A stretch of DNA of 64,000 bases from an uncultured Eubacteriales bacterium (GCA_900314745.1 OMWK01000010.1:1-64000); one strand, 5' to 3'; positions 1-7,868 are shown, numbered from the stretch's first letter. Notes: a model not told the origin generated them from the sequence alone. Numbers and translations are program-made.

Positions 1-83
1 TATTTTTGGGAAAGATAGTCGCTTCCATAACCTTCGCAATGCTTCTCGTAAATCTCTTTCTTCAATTCAAAACTGTATTTCAT
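1..83 (-). CDS. IS3-type transposase OrfA, N-terminal fragment
   Basis: The first 27 codons are visible and begin MKYSFELKKEIYEKHCEGYG. Short basic/acidic starts of the form MKYxFELKKEIVEK are typical of the helix-turn-helix OrfA of IS3-family elements. A GGGGG stretch 8 bases before the ATG could act as ribosome binding site; it is also the 3' arm of the hairpin just upstream. The gene is cut by the window edge, so function is inferred only from this short start and from the IS-like end next to it. Confidence 0.45.
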   Translation of the reverse strand, partial: MKYSFELKKEIYEKHCEGYGSDYLSQK

Positions 84-88
84 ATAAA

Positions 89-119
89 AACCCCCGAAGC
101 TTGTCCAACTTCAGGGGTT
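89..119 (-). terminator. Hairpin with U-tract before the transposase
   Basis: On the minus strand the arms CCCCTGAAG and CTTCGGGGG pair with one mismatch around a 9-base loop and are followed by TTTTTAT. It can end transcripts of the minus-strand surface-polysaccharide operon whose last stop codon is at 170, or it can be the usual read-through barrier at an IS end. Both uses may hold at once. Confidence 0.6.
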
Positions 120-169
120 CACTTCACATCTTCCGGGCTTCTTAATCAGTTCAATCTAAATCGTATCGG

Positions 170-814
170 TTAAGATATGACAGAAGGCTTCTTGGAAGCG
201 ATGAAGCAAACGCCTGCGCCTACAAGAGCTACGATAGAAACAACTGCACTTACGAGTGAATCATAACCTGTCTGAGCGGATGTGATGCCGTTGTTCTCTT
301 CCTGTGCCTCAGCCGTAGGAACGGAAACAGCAGAACCGGGCTCGTCGCTCTTAACTACGAATACAACAGAACAGAGGTGGTTGAAGAGAGCACGTACTAC
401 TGTGCCGTCCTGCTGGAACCATGCCTGATCCCAGGACTGTGTAGCATCGTTCCAGTAAAGAACTGCAAGCACCTCGGAATCAGTATTACGTACGAATGTA
501 ACGAGCAGTGAGCTGTTGCTTGCAAAGTACTGATCGTTAACGACCGTTCCTGCAAGATTAACGATATCAACATCAACTGCGTCAAGTGAGCATTCGTAGA
601 TAACGTCGCCGACCGCATCAGCTGCAGCATCGGGAAGAACCTCCAATGCGTGATCTGTGGGATCAGGGTCTGAAATACGAACGTAGTAACCATCTACGCT
701 GGCATTAGGGACGATATCCTGACCGTGAGGCTCAGGGCTCTCTTCGGCCAATACGGGTACTGCCATAGTAAACATAATCGCAATAGCAGCAAGTGTTGAA
801 ACTAATTTCTTCAT
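170..814 (-). CDS. Secreted, C-terminally anchored surface protein; probable class B sortase substrate
   Basis: A 214-residue protein of no family I recognise. Residues 1-23 form a signal peptide (MKK, hydrophobic core, cleavage after VLA). The middle is a soluble, acidic domain. The C-terminus shows the layout of a cell-wall sorting signal: SAQTG near residue 182, a hydrophobic segment, then a short tail with KK. Class B sortases often cut at NPQTN- or NVQTG-like sites, so SAQTG is a plausible variant. A good ribosome site (AAAGGAG) precedes the ATG. The gene directly follows the sortase gene, which supports an enzyme-substrate pair; attachment to wall or polymer is inferred. Confidence 0.65.
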   Translation of the reverse strand: MKKLVSTLAAIAIMFTMAVPVLAEESPEPHGQDIVPNASVDGYYVRISDPDPTDHALEVLPDAAADAVGDVIYECSLDAVDVDIVNLAGTVVNDQYFASNSSLLVTFVRNTDSEVLAVLYWNDATQSWDQAWFQQDGTVVRALFNHLCSVVFVVKSDEPGSAVSVPTAEAQEENNGITSAQTGYDSLVSAVVSIVALVGAGVCFIASKKPSVIS

Positions 815-843
815 ATAGCGCTCCTTTCAATTCCCCCAACAAA

Positions 844-1650
844 TCAAAGGTCAGACGTCAATGACGCCATGACCAAAAATCTTCTTGTATTGTTCCCCTC
901 CAAACAGGTCGACAAGATAAGGACCCGGTCCGTCTCCGGATCAGAAGGGAGATGATCCTCATTAATATAGCTACCTATTTCCCTCATTGTCAATAATGAA
1001 TTGAAAAAAGTCTCATATAATATGGGATCCTGCATATCATTATAATACAGAATGTGCTGATTGTTAAATGGCACAGCGGCAAAAACTGCGTATTCAAGCG
1101 TTCCTTCAGGGGTATAAAGTCTGATTATAGGGTCCGAATCGAGGAATTCGGGGTCGGAAAAGTAGTTTTGGAGGTGTCCAAACATAAGATTTCCGGCATT
1201 CATGTGGTGTCCGTAGAGGATTGTGACCGGATCGTTAAGATCTGTTGAATTATATGTTGCCTCTGAGAAAATGGCTCCTCCGGCCGAATATTCCCTGTCG
1301 GAATTCCTCCTCAAATAGTATGTATCATCATCGGGATGCTGGACTACCGGATAGGAGATATCGGTTCCGGGAATCTCGAGCCAGGCGTAGATATCAGGGT
1401 TGATTGCCTGAAGGGCCGCAAAGTCGATGACAAGATCTCCCGAGTCGTCTGTCTCAACATCGGACGCGTAGTCGGGATTTACGACCTCTCCGCCGTCCAA
1501 AGAGACTTCCTGAACCTCTATCGCTGCCCTTCCAAGCTGTTCCGTCGTAAGATTCTTCGGTGAGTAAGCGTCAAGAAAGAACTTAACACCGAAGAACACA
1601 GCTACGCCGAGAAGCAGGAATCCCGCGATCGTAAAGAGTGTCTTTCTCAT
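844..1650 (-). CDS. Class B sortase
   Basis: A 268-residue membrane-anchored transpeptidase. Residues 6-24 are an N-terminal membrane anchor, typical of class B enzymes that face outward. The catalytic set is visible: His148 in YGHHM, Cys249 in the LSTC motif and Arg256 or Arg257 in the following RRF. Upstream motifs AWLEIPGTDISYPVVQ and YYLRR are hallmarks of class B. The start codon overlaps the stop of the phosphatase gene by one base (TAATG), so translation is probably coupled. It sits at the end of a polysaccharide kinase/phosphatase operon and next to one likely substrate, which suggests a dedicated single-substrate sortase. Confidence 0.9.
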   Translation of the reverse strand: MRKTLFTIAGFLLLGVAVFFGVKFFLDAYSPKNLTTEQLGRAAIEVQEVSLDGGEVVNPDYASDVETDDSGDLVIDFAALQAINPDIYAWLEIPGTDISYPVVQHPDDDTYYLRRNSDREYSAGGAIFSEATYNSTDLNDPVTILYGHHMNAGNLMFGHLQNYFSDPEFLDSDPIIRLYTPEGTLEYAVFAAVPFNNQHILYYNDMQDPILYETFFNSLLTMREIGSYINEDHLPSDPETDRVLILSTCLEGNNTRRFLVMASLTSDL

Positions 1651-2387
1651 TATACATTCCCTCTTTCCAAGTATTTGCCGTAAGCATCGTATATAAGCTT
1701 CTCGTTCCTTCTGATGTGCTTCAGGGCGCCGCTTCCGAGCTTCTTCTCGATCGCGTCTACGGCCGGCCTCATGTTGGGGGCCCTTGTAGTCAGATTATGC
1801 GCGTCTGAACCCATAAAGTCTATTGTCTCATCAGAAAGCATCCTGAAAGCCTTCTTTCTGGTCTTCGGATTTAAGAAGAATGATGCGTTGCACTGAATGA
1901 GTATCCCCGTATCCATAAGATCCTGAATCTTACCCTTTGGCTGGTCCTTGATATACCTCTCGATGTGGGCCGCGACGGGGTACAGCCCCATGTCCCTGAT
2001 CTCGGAGATCTCCCTTATCATGTAGTCAGACCAGTCCTGGAACGGCATTTCGATGAGGAGGAGCCGTGTGCCCTGAAGGCAGAATCTTCTTAAAACCTCG
2101 CAGGCACTCAGCCCCCTGTAGTAGTAAACTTCCGCTCCGAGAATAATTGACGGGTAAGCTTCGGGGCCGCCGGGCGTGTTCTTCAGGGCATCCATAAGGG
2201 AGGCATAAGCCGTGTCTCTCTTCTCGAGAAACCTGTCGGGACTATTGGAGTCTGCATAGAAATGCGGCGTGGCGCACACGAGATCAACACCCTGTTCCCT
2301 CCACATATCGAGCATACCGACAGACATACTGATATCCTGACTTCCGTCATCGATACCCGGGATAAGATGTGAGTGAAAATCAAGCAT
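1650..2387 (-). CDS. PHP-family protein-tyrosine phosphatase (CpsB/YwqE type)
   Basis: A 245-residue metal-dependent phosphatase. It starts with the PHP metal-binding motif DFHSHLIPGIDDGS; further metal ligands are in ATPHFY (about residue 40), in GAEVYYY (about 104), AHIER (about 164) and SDAHN (about 195). CpsB/YwqE enzymes dephosphorylate the tyrosine tail of the partner kinase and so control capsule or exopolysaccharide assembly. It lies 15 bases after the kinase gene, the usual arrangement. The ribosome site is weak, which fits coupling to upstream translation. Confidence 0.9.
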   Translation of the reverse strand: MLDFHSHLIPGIDDGSQDISMSVGMLDMWREQGVDLVCATPHFYADSNSPDRFLEKRDTAYASLMDALKNTPGGPEAYPSIILGAEVYYYRGLSACEVLRRFCLQGTRLLLIEMPFQDWSDYMIREISEIRDMGLYPVAAHIERYIKDQPKGKIQDLMDTGILIQCNASFFLNPKTRKKAFRMLSDETIDFMGSDAHNLTTRAPNMRPAVDAIEKKLGSGALKHIRRNEKLIYDAYGKYLERGNV

Positions 2388-2402
2388 GATCAGACGCGGT
2401 TA

Positions 2403-3158
2403 TTATGCTCTGTATTCCTTCTTGTAGTATTTACTGTAGCCCTTGTAGTACTTCTTCTTGTAATTCTCGGCATTCGTATAGATGAAGCCGATTACCTTGG
2501 CATTAACGAGCCTTAACTGTCTCATTGTATTTGCAAGTCCGCGCTTGGAAGCGTGCTCGTTCCTTACTACGACTGCGATTCCCGAGACATAGTGGGAGAT
2601 TACAAGAGCATCGGTAACGACATTGATAGGGGGCAGGTCGATGATGATGATATCGTAGAAGCCCTTCAATGTGTTCAACAGATGCTGCATTCTGGTGGAC
2701 TGCATAAGCTCCGAAGGGTTCGGAGGAATGTTACCTGCCGTAATTACGTCGAACTTAACCGGATTCGGATCGTTGCTTCTCCGGAAGGATATCCTCTGTA
2801 TCGCATCGGATATCGAATCGAGTCCTGCGAGAAGTGTCGAGAGTCCCGGAGTCTTCTTAAGCTTAAGTCTGTTAGCGAAGTTAGGGATACGCATGTCGCC
2901 TTCGATAAGAAGAACACGGTTGTTCGCTTCCGCAAGAGTATATGCGAGGTTGATGGAAGTCAGCGACTTGCCCTCGCCCTGGAATGTCGATGTAATGCCG
3001 AGAACGTGGCACTTCTCATCAGCAGGAAAAGAGAACAGGAGATTAGTTCTAAGAAGCTTATATGCCTCGGAAGCCGCGAAGTTCAGATGAGGACCGATCA
3101 TGGTCTTCATCTCGTTAGCGAATCCGGAAGAAGCGGGGTTTTCCTTCTTCTTAGCCAT
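2403..3158 (-). CDS. Bacterial tyrosine kinase (CpsD/CapB type)
   Basis: A cytosolic BY-kinase of about 251 residues. The P-loop GEGKS (near residue 62), the Walker A' motif LLIEGDMRIP and the Walker B motif IIIIDLPP are all present. The last 13 residues hold a tyrosine cluster (YKKKYYKGYSKYYKKEY), the autophosphorylation site. The upstream in-frame ATG at 3164 is only one base from the AAGGAAGGAG site, so I chose the second ATG with a normal 7-base spacing. The gene overlaps the Wzz-like gene by 8 bases. The two together form the split kinase of Gram-positive bacteria that controls polysaccharide chain length. Confidence 0.92.
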   Translation of the reverse strand: MAKKKENPASSGFANEMKTMIGPHLNFAASEAYKLLRTNLLFSFPADEKCHVLGITSTFQGEGKSLTSINLAYTLAEANNRVLLIEGDMRIPNFANRLKLKKTPGLSTLLAGLDSISDAIQRISFRRSNDPNPVKFDVITAGNIPPNPSELMQSTRMQHLLNTLKGFYDIIIIDLPPINVVTDALVISHYVSGIAVVVRNEHASKRGLANTMRQLRLVNAKVIGFIYTNAENYKKKYYKGYSKYYKKEYRA

Positions 3159-3966
3159 TGCCATTCTCCTTCCTTGTGAATTCGTTATCTATTGCCTTGG
3201 CGGCAGCAGAACTGTACGAACTGTAGCTTCCGTACTTGGAATAGCTGTAACCCTTGGAATTACCGGTTATAAGGTCAGGAACTACAACAAGCAAAGGTAC
3301 GTCGGGATAGTTCTGTGTAAGGTAATCTTCACTGTGGATGCTGTCGTCGAGCAGATATCTGATGATGAGGATCGCGCAGATAAATACGAATCCGACGAGT
3401 GCGCCGATTGCAGCGTTCTTGGTGTAGCTCGGTGAGCTTCTCGTTGAAGGAACAACTGCGTAGTCAACGATCTTAACGTCACTGCCGTTAACGATCTCGG
3501 AAATCTTGTCAGGAAGGATCAATGCGATCGTGTTCGCGATCTTCTCGGCTTCCTGGGGAGAATCTGCAGTAATCGTGATACTGAAGATCTCGGTGTTATT
3601 AACTGCGGCCGCGTTGATACGGCTGTACAATTCGTTATATGTATAATTTGTTCCTGATTCCTCGATTACGTCATTAAGCACTCTTCTTGACTTAAGGATT
3701 ACGACATATGTATCTACGAGCTTCTGGGCTGCAGAGAGGTCTGCGGTGGAAATCGAGAAAGATGCGCTGCCGACAGAGACATTGGAGTTGTTTACATAAA
3801 GGAGTGTGCTCGCAGTGTACTGGGGCTTAACGAATCCGTATGTGATTCCGAATGCCGCACCGGCACCTATGATTACTACAATAATGATCAGCCATAACTT
3901 GCTGAGCAATACCTGTGCAAGTTCAAGCAGATCAATCTCAAATTCTTCAGACTTCTTCTCGTTCAT
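3151..3966 (-). CDS. Wzz/CpsC-type polysaccharide chain-length regulator
   Basis: A 271-residue membrane protein that acts as activator and scaffold of the tyrosine kinase. Transmembrane segments are near residues 24-48 and 183-206, bracketing an extracytoplasmic region that starts with YTASTLLYVNN, the usual Wzz motif. The C-terminal cytoplasmic tail carries the segment LLVVVPD followed by a Ser/Tyr-rich stretch and probably meets the kinase. No clear ribosome site precedes the ATG; instead a TATATT sequence ends 6 bases before it, so a leaderless transcript starting here is possible in addition to read-through from the upstream enzyme gene. Confidence 0.88.
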   Translation of the reverse strand: MNEKKSEEFEIDLLELAQVLLSKLWLIIIVVIIGAGAAFGITYGFVKPQYTASTLLYVNNSNVSVGSASFSISTADLSAAQKLVDTYVVILKSRRVLNDVIEESGTNYTYNELYSRINAAAVNNTEIFSITITADSPQEAEKIANTIALILPDKISEIVNGSDVKIVDYAVVPSTRSSPSYTKNAAIGALVGFVFICAILIIRYLLDDSIHSEDYLTQNYPDVPLLVVVPDLITGNSKGYSYSKYGSYSSYSSAAAKAIDNEFTRKENGNG

Positions 3967-3990
3967 CGCTCTAATATACTACACTTTTTA

Positions 3991-5664
3991 TTACAGTTCC
4001 ATAATGTAACTGTATCTTTTTCTGTCCAGAAGAGGTTCCTGATCCTGGTTCGGCTTGCCATATTCGAGCTTGGGATACACGTAAGTGGGCTCTGTAATTC
4101 TGACTTCCACGAACTGCGGCCCCTCCGCGTCGAAAAGGCTGTCGTCTATATCCTCGACTTTCCCAATGCATTTGTAAGGTATCTTATACGCAGCCGCAAT
4201 GGCTCCGAAGTCGGGTACGGTATATCCGCCTGAAGGCACGGTCTGAACGTAATTGTCCTCAAAATACATCTCCTGGAAATGCCTGATCATGCCGAGTGCC
4301 GAGTTATTGAACAGGATTATCTTGACCGGGAGGTTCTCCCTCGCTATGGTCTGAAGCTCCTGTATGTTCATCTGGATTCCGCCGTCGCCCTGGAATGAAT
4401 AGACGGCCTTGCCGTCAGCAAGTGCACAGCCGATGGCTGCAGGGAGTGAATATCCCATTGCTCCGTGTCCGCCGGAGAAGAATATCCTCTGACCGTCCTT
4501 GACCTTGAATGACTGGGCAACCCAGACCTGGTTCTGTCCGACGTCAGTGGTAATTACCGAATTCTCCGGGATGAGCTCGCTTATTCTGCTCACATACTTA
4601 TTGGGAAGTCTGTCGTCTATATCCTTAAGTTCTTCCCTGATCTTCCTGCAGACGTCATTCCATCCGGTAAGATCACGGGTATCTGCCTCAAGCAGAGTGT
4701 CGAGAACATCGTTTACGTCCGCATGAATCTGAATCTCGTCGTCGTGAACGCGAAGGCTTAATTCGCCCGCATCAATCTCAACTCTGACTATCACTGCATC
4801 CGGTGCGAAGTTCTCTCTTCTGGCTCCGGTCTGTCTGACGTCGAGTCTCGCGCCGAGACTTATTACCAGGTCACTCTTGGCGACTATGAAGTTGGCGGTT
4901 CTTGTTCCGTAAGCTCCGATGAAGCCGTAGGAATCCTTCGCCGTATCAACCGCGAGCATGGTCGTGACAACCGGGATATCGTGCTTACGGATGACTTCGT
5001 TGAACTTATCCGCGGCATTCGATGTCTTGATGCCCGAACCTGCGAGTATTACCGGTCTTGAAGCCTTGCTTAAGGCTTCCTTCAGTTTATCGAATGAAGT
5101 ATCCCTGTTATAGACGGGTGCTTCGAATCCCTCCATGGACTGAGGGTCGATGTCTGCCCTGAATATGTCCATCGGGATATCGAGAAGAACCGGACCTCTT
5201 CTTCCTTCCTGTGCGATGTAGAAAGCGTAATCGAGATACCACTTAAGCTTTGTCGCATCGGTTATCCTTACGGCGTACTTCGTTACGGGGGAGACTATCG
5301 ACACGATGTCGGTCTCCTGGAAACCTCTCTGCCTTACGCCGAGTTCGCCCTTGTATTCAAAGGTGTTGACTTGTCCCGTGATGAAGAGGGTAGGGATGGA
5401 ATCAAAGTAAGCATTGCAGATGCCGGTGATGAGGTTGGTCGCTCCGGGACCGCTCGTGGCATAAGCCACGCCTACCTTGCCCGTAGTCTGTGCATATCCG
5501 CAGGCTGCAAATGCCGCACCCTGCTCGTGATAGGTGACATGAGTCTTAATGGGAAACTTGCTCAGCGAATCCATAAGATGAGTAACCATGCCTCCGGGAT
5601 ACCCGAAGACATCGGTTATATTCTGCCTGAGCAGATACTCAACTATGTAGTCTGAAGCTTTCAT
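3991..5664 (-). CDS. Thiamine-diphosphate-dependent enzyme, acetolactate synthase-like
   Basis: A 557-residue ThDP enzyme with the full three-domain layout. Glu47 in YHEQGAA activates the cofactor, RQRGFQETD corresponds to the acetolactate synthase active-site loop, and GDGGIQMNIQEL near residue 430 is the ThDP/metal motif. The sequence is close to the catalytic subunit of acetolactate synthase (2 pyruvate to acetolactate), yet there is no regulatory subunit and no branched-chain amino acid gene nearby. Its position 24 bases upstream of the polysaccharide genes suggests a role in making a polymer precursor, but a biosynthetic IlvB cannot be excluded. No ribosome site is seen; an extended -10 (TGTTAGAAT) ends 8 bases before the ATG. 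Confidence 0.8.
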   Translation of the reverse strand: MKASDYIVEYLLRQNITDVFGYPGGMVTHLMDSLSKFPIKTHVTYHEQGAAFAACGYAQTTGKVGVAYATSGPGATNLITGICNAYFDSIPTLFITGQVNTFEYKGELGVRQRGFQETDIVSIVSPVTKYAVRITDATKLKWYLDYAFYIAQEGRRGPVLLDIPMDIFRADIDPQSMEGFEAPVYNRDTSFDKLKEALSKASRPVILAGSGIKTSNAADKFNEVIRKHDIPVVTTMLAVDTAKDSYGFIGAYGTRTANFIVAKSDLVISLGARLDVRQTGARRENFAPDAVIVRVEIDAGELSLRVHDDEIQIHADVNDVLDTLLEADTRDLTGWNDVCRKIREELKDIDDRLPNKYVSRISELIPENSVITTDVGQNQVWVAQSFKVKDGQRIFFSGGHGAMGYSLPAAIGCALADGKAVYSFQGDGGIQMNIQELQTIARENLPVKIILFNNSALGMIRHFQEMYFEDNYVQTVPSGGYTVPDFGAIAAAYKIPYKCIGKVEDIDDSLFDAEGPQFVEVRITEPTYVYPKLEYGKPNQDQEPLLDRKRYSYIMEL

Positions 5665-5672
5665 TATGTTTT

Positions 5673-5681
5673 ATTCTAACA
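5673..5681 (-). promoter_or_regulatory. Extended -10 promoter element, leaderless candidate
   Basis: Minus-strand TGTTAGAAT lies in the 24-base gap after the G3E GTPase stop and ends 8 bases before the ATG of the ThDP enzyme, with no Shine-Dalgarno between. The 11-mer TGTGTTAGAAT also occurs before 7869 and before 42199. Initiation at the usual distance would place the 5' end at or within a base or two of the start codon. Confidence 0.5.
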
Positions 5682-5688
5682 CAGAGCC

Positions 5689-6780
5689 TCAGATGCCGAA
5701 GAGAGCCTTTACTTCGTCCTTGTTGACCTCGGATCCTATTACGCAGAGCTTGCCTGTAACATCAGCTGCGCCTGTTCTTACGGATGTCTCGCCGGGCACG
5801 TAATCGAAGTGAATCCAATTGCCGTCCTCACCTGCGACGATACCCTTGGCACGAAGGATCATGCCGTACTTGGAAGTCTCGTCAAGAGCCTTAAGAGCGG
5901 ATTCGATGCCGTCCTTCGTGAACTTCTTGGATGTCTCGAAGCCGATGGAATCGAAGACTTCATCTGCATGATGGTGATGATGATCCTCACCGCAGTGGCA
6001 GACTCCGTGCTCGTGATCGCAGTTACTGTGATCCTCGTGGTCGTGATCGTGGTCATGCTCGTCGTGGTCGTGATGGTGATGTTCGTGCTCATGATCGTGA
6101 TCATGGTCGTGGTCATCGTGATCGTGATGATGGTGATGATGCTCGTTTGCTTCTGCTTCAGCCAGAGCAGCAGCCATGTCGGCAGCCGTGAGAGGATTCT
6201 CGATGGCGCTTAAGATCTGAGCGCCGGAGAGCTGCTCCCAGGGTGTTGTGATGACCTGTGAATGATCGTTAATGCCCTTGATGAGCTCTACTGCCTTATC
6301 GAGCTTCTCCTGCTTGATGTCGGATGTTCTCGAGAGAATGATGGTGCCGGCGTACTTGATCTGGTTCTCGTAGAACTCGGAGAAGTTCTTGAGGTAAACC
6401 TTGCACTTGCTTGCATCGATAACTGTTACGGTTCCGCAGATCTCAGTGTCCTCAACCTTCTTGATGGCTGCAACAACATCGGAGAGCTTGCCGACACCCG
6501 AAGGCTCGATGACGATGCGGTCGGGGTGGAATCTGTCGATGACGTCCTTAAGCGCAGTGCCGAAGTCGCCTACGAGAGAGCAGCAGATGCATCCGGAGTT
6601 CATCTCCGTGATCTCGATTCCGGACTCCTTCAGGAATCCGCCGTCGATGCCGATCTGTCCGAACTCATTCTCGATGAGAACGATCTTCTGATTGTTGTAT
6701 CCGTCAGCTATGAGTTTCTTGATGAGAGTTGTCTTTCCGGCTCCCAGAAAACCTGAGAAAACGTCTACTTTTGTTGCCAT
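5689..6780 (-). CDS. G3E-family (CobW-type) GTPase with a long His/Asp metal-binding tract
   Basis: A 363-residue GTP-dependent metal chaperone candidate. The P-loop is FSGFLGAGKTTL (residues 8-19), the metal-site signature GCICCSL has cysteines 64, 66 and 67, and the CobW C-terminal domain ends the protein. Residues about 212-275 are almost only His, Asp and Glu with a CHC motif, a metal-binding store typical for nickel, zinc or cobalt handling. I chose ATG 6780, which has GAAAGAAGG 7 bases upstream, over the TTG six codons earlier. It follows a second G3E gene by 24 bases. Which metal and client it serves cannot be told. Confidence 0.85.
   Translation of the reverse strand: MATKVDVFSGFLGAGKTTLIKKLIADGYNNQKIVLIENEFGQIGIDGGFLKESGIEITEMNSGCICCSLVGDFGTALKDVIDRFHPDRIVIEPSGVGKLSDVVAAIKKVEDTEICGTVTVIDASKCKVYLKNFSEFYENQIKYAGTIILSRTSDIKQEKLDKAVELIKGINDHSQVITTPWEQLSGAQILSAIENPLTAADMAAALAEAEANEHHHHHHDHDDHDHDHDHEHEHHHHDHDEHDHDHDHEDHSNCDHEHGVCHCGEDHHHHHADEVFDSIGFETSKKFTKDGIESALKALDETSKYGMILRAKGIVAGEDGNWIHFDYVPGETSVRTGAADVTGKLCVIGSEVNKDEVKALFGI
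5964..6150. repeat. Low-complexity CAY/GAY codon tract inside the GTPase gene
   Basis: An in-frame run of His and Asp/Glu codons, written on the plus strand as repeated ATG, GTG and ATC/GTC triplets. It is a coding repeat for metal binding, not a mobile or CRISPR repeat, and it produces long spurious open frames on the opposite strand. Confidence 0.8.
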
Positions 6781-6804
6781 ATGAATACCTTCTTTCAATT
6801 ATAA

Positions 6805-7752
6805 TCAGCTGAAATAAATGATCTCCGTGTCGGGCTTGCTCGTTATAGCATAATCGATTACCTCGAGGCACGGAACATCGAACTCCTGGCCGTTCTGGCT
6901 GTCCTTGAAATACCTAACGGTTCCTGTAACGTTGAGCCACTGACCCGCGGGGAAATTAGGCTTCACATCATAGAAGCACAGGAGGTTGATCTGGCCGATA
7001 TCGGCGGAGCAGCATGTGTACGCCTGCCTTACAAGAGCGAAAGCCTTGCCCTTAAGTTCTCTGAATGTCATGGCCTGGCCCGTGAGCTTGACCTTCTTGC
7101 CGTTGTATCTTGCTACGTTGTCGAGTGCGTCCGTCCAGAACAGACCAAAGTCGTCGGGAGCAATCTCGCATATGTCCTTCGACAGGTCATACGGCAGGAA
7201 GTTTCCTATGTCGAGGACCTGGTCGTTCTTATCGAGGAATGTGAGGTTAATGCTCGGGTTAACCGACTTGACCGATCCTCTGAGCTTGGGGATGTTGTTG
7301 ACTTCGGGGTCAACGCGGTTGAATATCGCCGTGTCGCAGAAACGGTAGTAATCTGCGAAGAAAGTCTGCATGTTGCGGTAGTACTCGCTGTATGTGGTTG
7401 CATCGATAACGACTACTGCTGCTGCGAGCGCCCATCTTTCCGGAACGTCGACCTCATCGAAAAACTTCGAAGGTGATACGGATCCGTTCCACTCGATGAA
7501 GATGACGTCGGGCTTATGCTCGGCTTCGATCCTGAACATGAGATCTCTTGTAATCTCGGTTGTCTCCTTCACGATGATGACGGGGGCTTCGTCAGGGAAT
7601 GAGATGTCGTCGTACTCGACGTCACCGTCTTCTGTTGATATGATCACGATCTTCCTTCCTCTGAAGGCGTCGTTCCCTGCCCATTCTCCTATAACGGTAG
7701 TCTTACCGCTGTCGAGAAATCCTGTGAAAAAGTAAACAAGACAGTCTTCCAT
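6805..7752 (-). CDS. G3E-type GTPase fused to a YcgQ/TIGR03943-like C-terminal domain
   Basis: A 315-residue protein in two parts. Residues 1-180 are a G3E-like P-loop NTPase: FFTGFLDSGKTTVI at the start, VIFIEWNG as Walker B and FNRVD in the position of the guanine motif. The CxCC metal signature of CobW proteins is missing. Residues about 205-315 contain RQAYTCCSADIGQI followed by GQWLNVTGTVRYF, which match the conserved Cys-Cys and OB-like end of the TIGR03943/DUF1980 protein YcgQ, a protein found with zinc-regulated GTPases. The fusion suggests a metal-delivery role with the downstream CobW protein. Good GGGAG ribosome site before the ATG. Confidence 0.75.
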   Translation of the reverse strand: MEDCLVYFFTGFLDSGKTTVIGEWAGNDAFRGRKIVIISTEDGDVEYDDISFPDEAPVIIVKETTEITRDLMFRIEAEHKPDVIFIEWNGSVSPSKFFDEVDVPERWALAAAVVVIDATTYSEYYRNMQTFFADYYRFCDTAIFNRVDPEVNNIPKLRGSVKSVNPSINLTFLDKNDQVLDIGNFLPYDLSKDICEIAPDDFGLFWTDALDNVARYNGKKVKLTGQAMTFRELKGKAFALVRQAYTCCSADIGQINLLCFYDVKPNFPAGQWLNVTGTVRYFKDSQNGQEFDVPCLEVIDYAITSKPDTEIIYFS

Positions 7753-7852
7753 ACAATTCTCCCTTTTAACTTGCGATACCTATTTTCACGCGCGCATAAA
7801 ACAAAAACAAGTGTCAAATGCATGAATTTTGTGCCGCGCAAGTCCGGCTGTG

Positions 7853-7861
7853 TGTTAGAAT
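7853..7861 (+). promoter_or_regulatory. Extended -10 promoter element, leaderless candidate
   Basis: TGTTAGAAT (within TGTGTTAGAAT) ends 7 bases before ATG 7869. No convincing -35 hexamer lies 16-18 bases upstream and no ribosome site lies between, so transcription would start at the start codon itself. Confidence 0.5.
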
Positions 7862-7868
7862 CTGTCGT

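Larger units (their letters stand above)
1..122 (-). mobile_element. Left end of an IS3-like insertion sequence (partial)
   Basis: The window opens with the start of a transposase-like reading frame on the minus strand, preceded by a G/C-rich end of the form TGAACCCCTGAAGTTGGACA (minus strand from about 122). Ends with a C-run followed by AGTTGGACA are familiar from IS150-type IS3 elements; that family assignment is from memory, not from a search. The rest of the element lies outside the window, so the target duplication and the other end cannot be checked. Its position directly after the sortase-substrate gene marks the edge of the polysaccharide module. Confidence 0.5.

Noticed and set aside
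2553..3179. 208-codon plus-strand open frame
   Set aside because: Antisense to the tyrosine kinase gene, whose motifs are complete; no family resemblance or ribosome site.
5809..6213. 134-codon plus-strand open frame rich in Val and Met
   Set aside because: It is the antisense reading of the His/Asp tract of the CobW-type GTPase; no ribosome site and a composition explained by the repeat.
7753..7830. Minus-strand TTGACA near 7817 as promoter of the GTPase operon
   Set aside because: No -10 hexamer is found at 16-18 bases; the region there is GC-rich (CGCGCG). The true promoter could not be placed.
7818..7868. Earlier start (ATG 7818) for the PAP2 gene
   Set aside because: No ribosome site, the extra 17 residues are Cys/Arg-rich and unlike the family, and a -10 element lies inside the added part.
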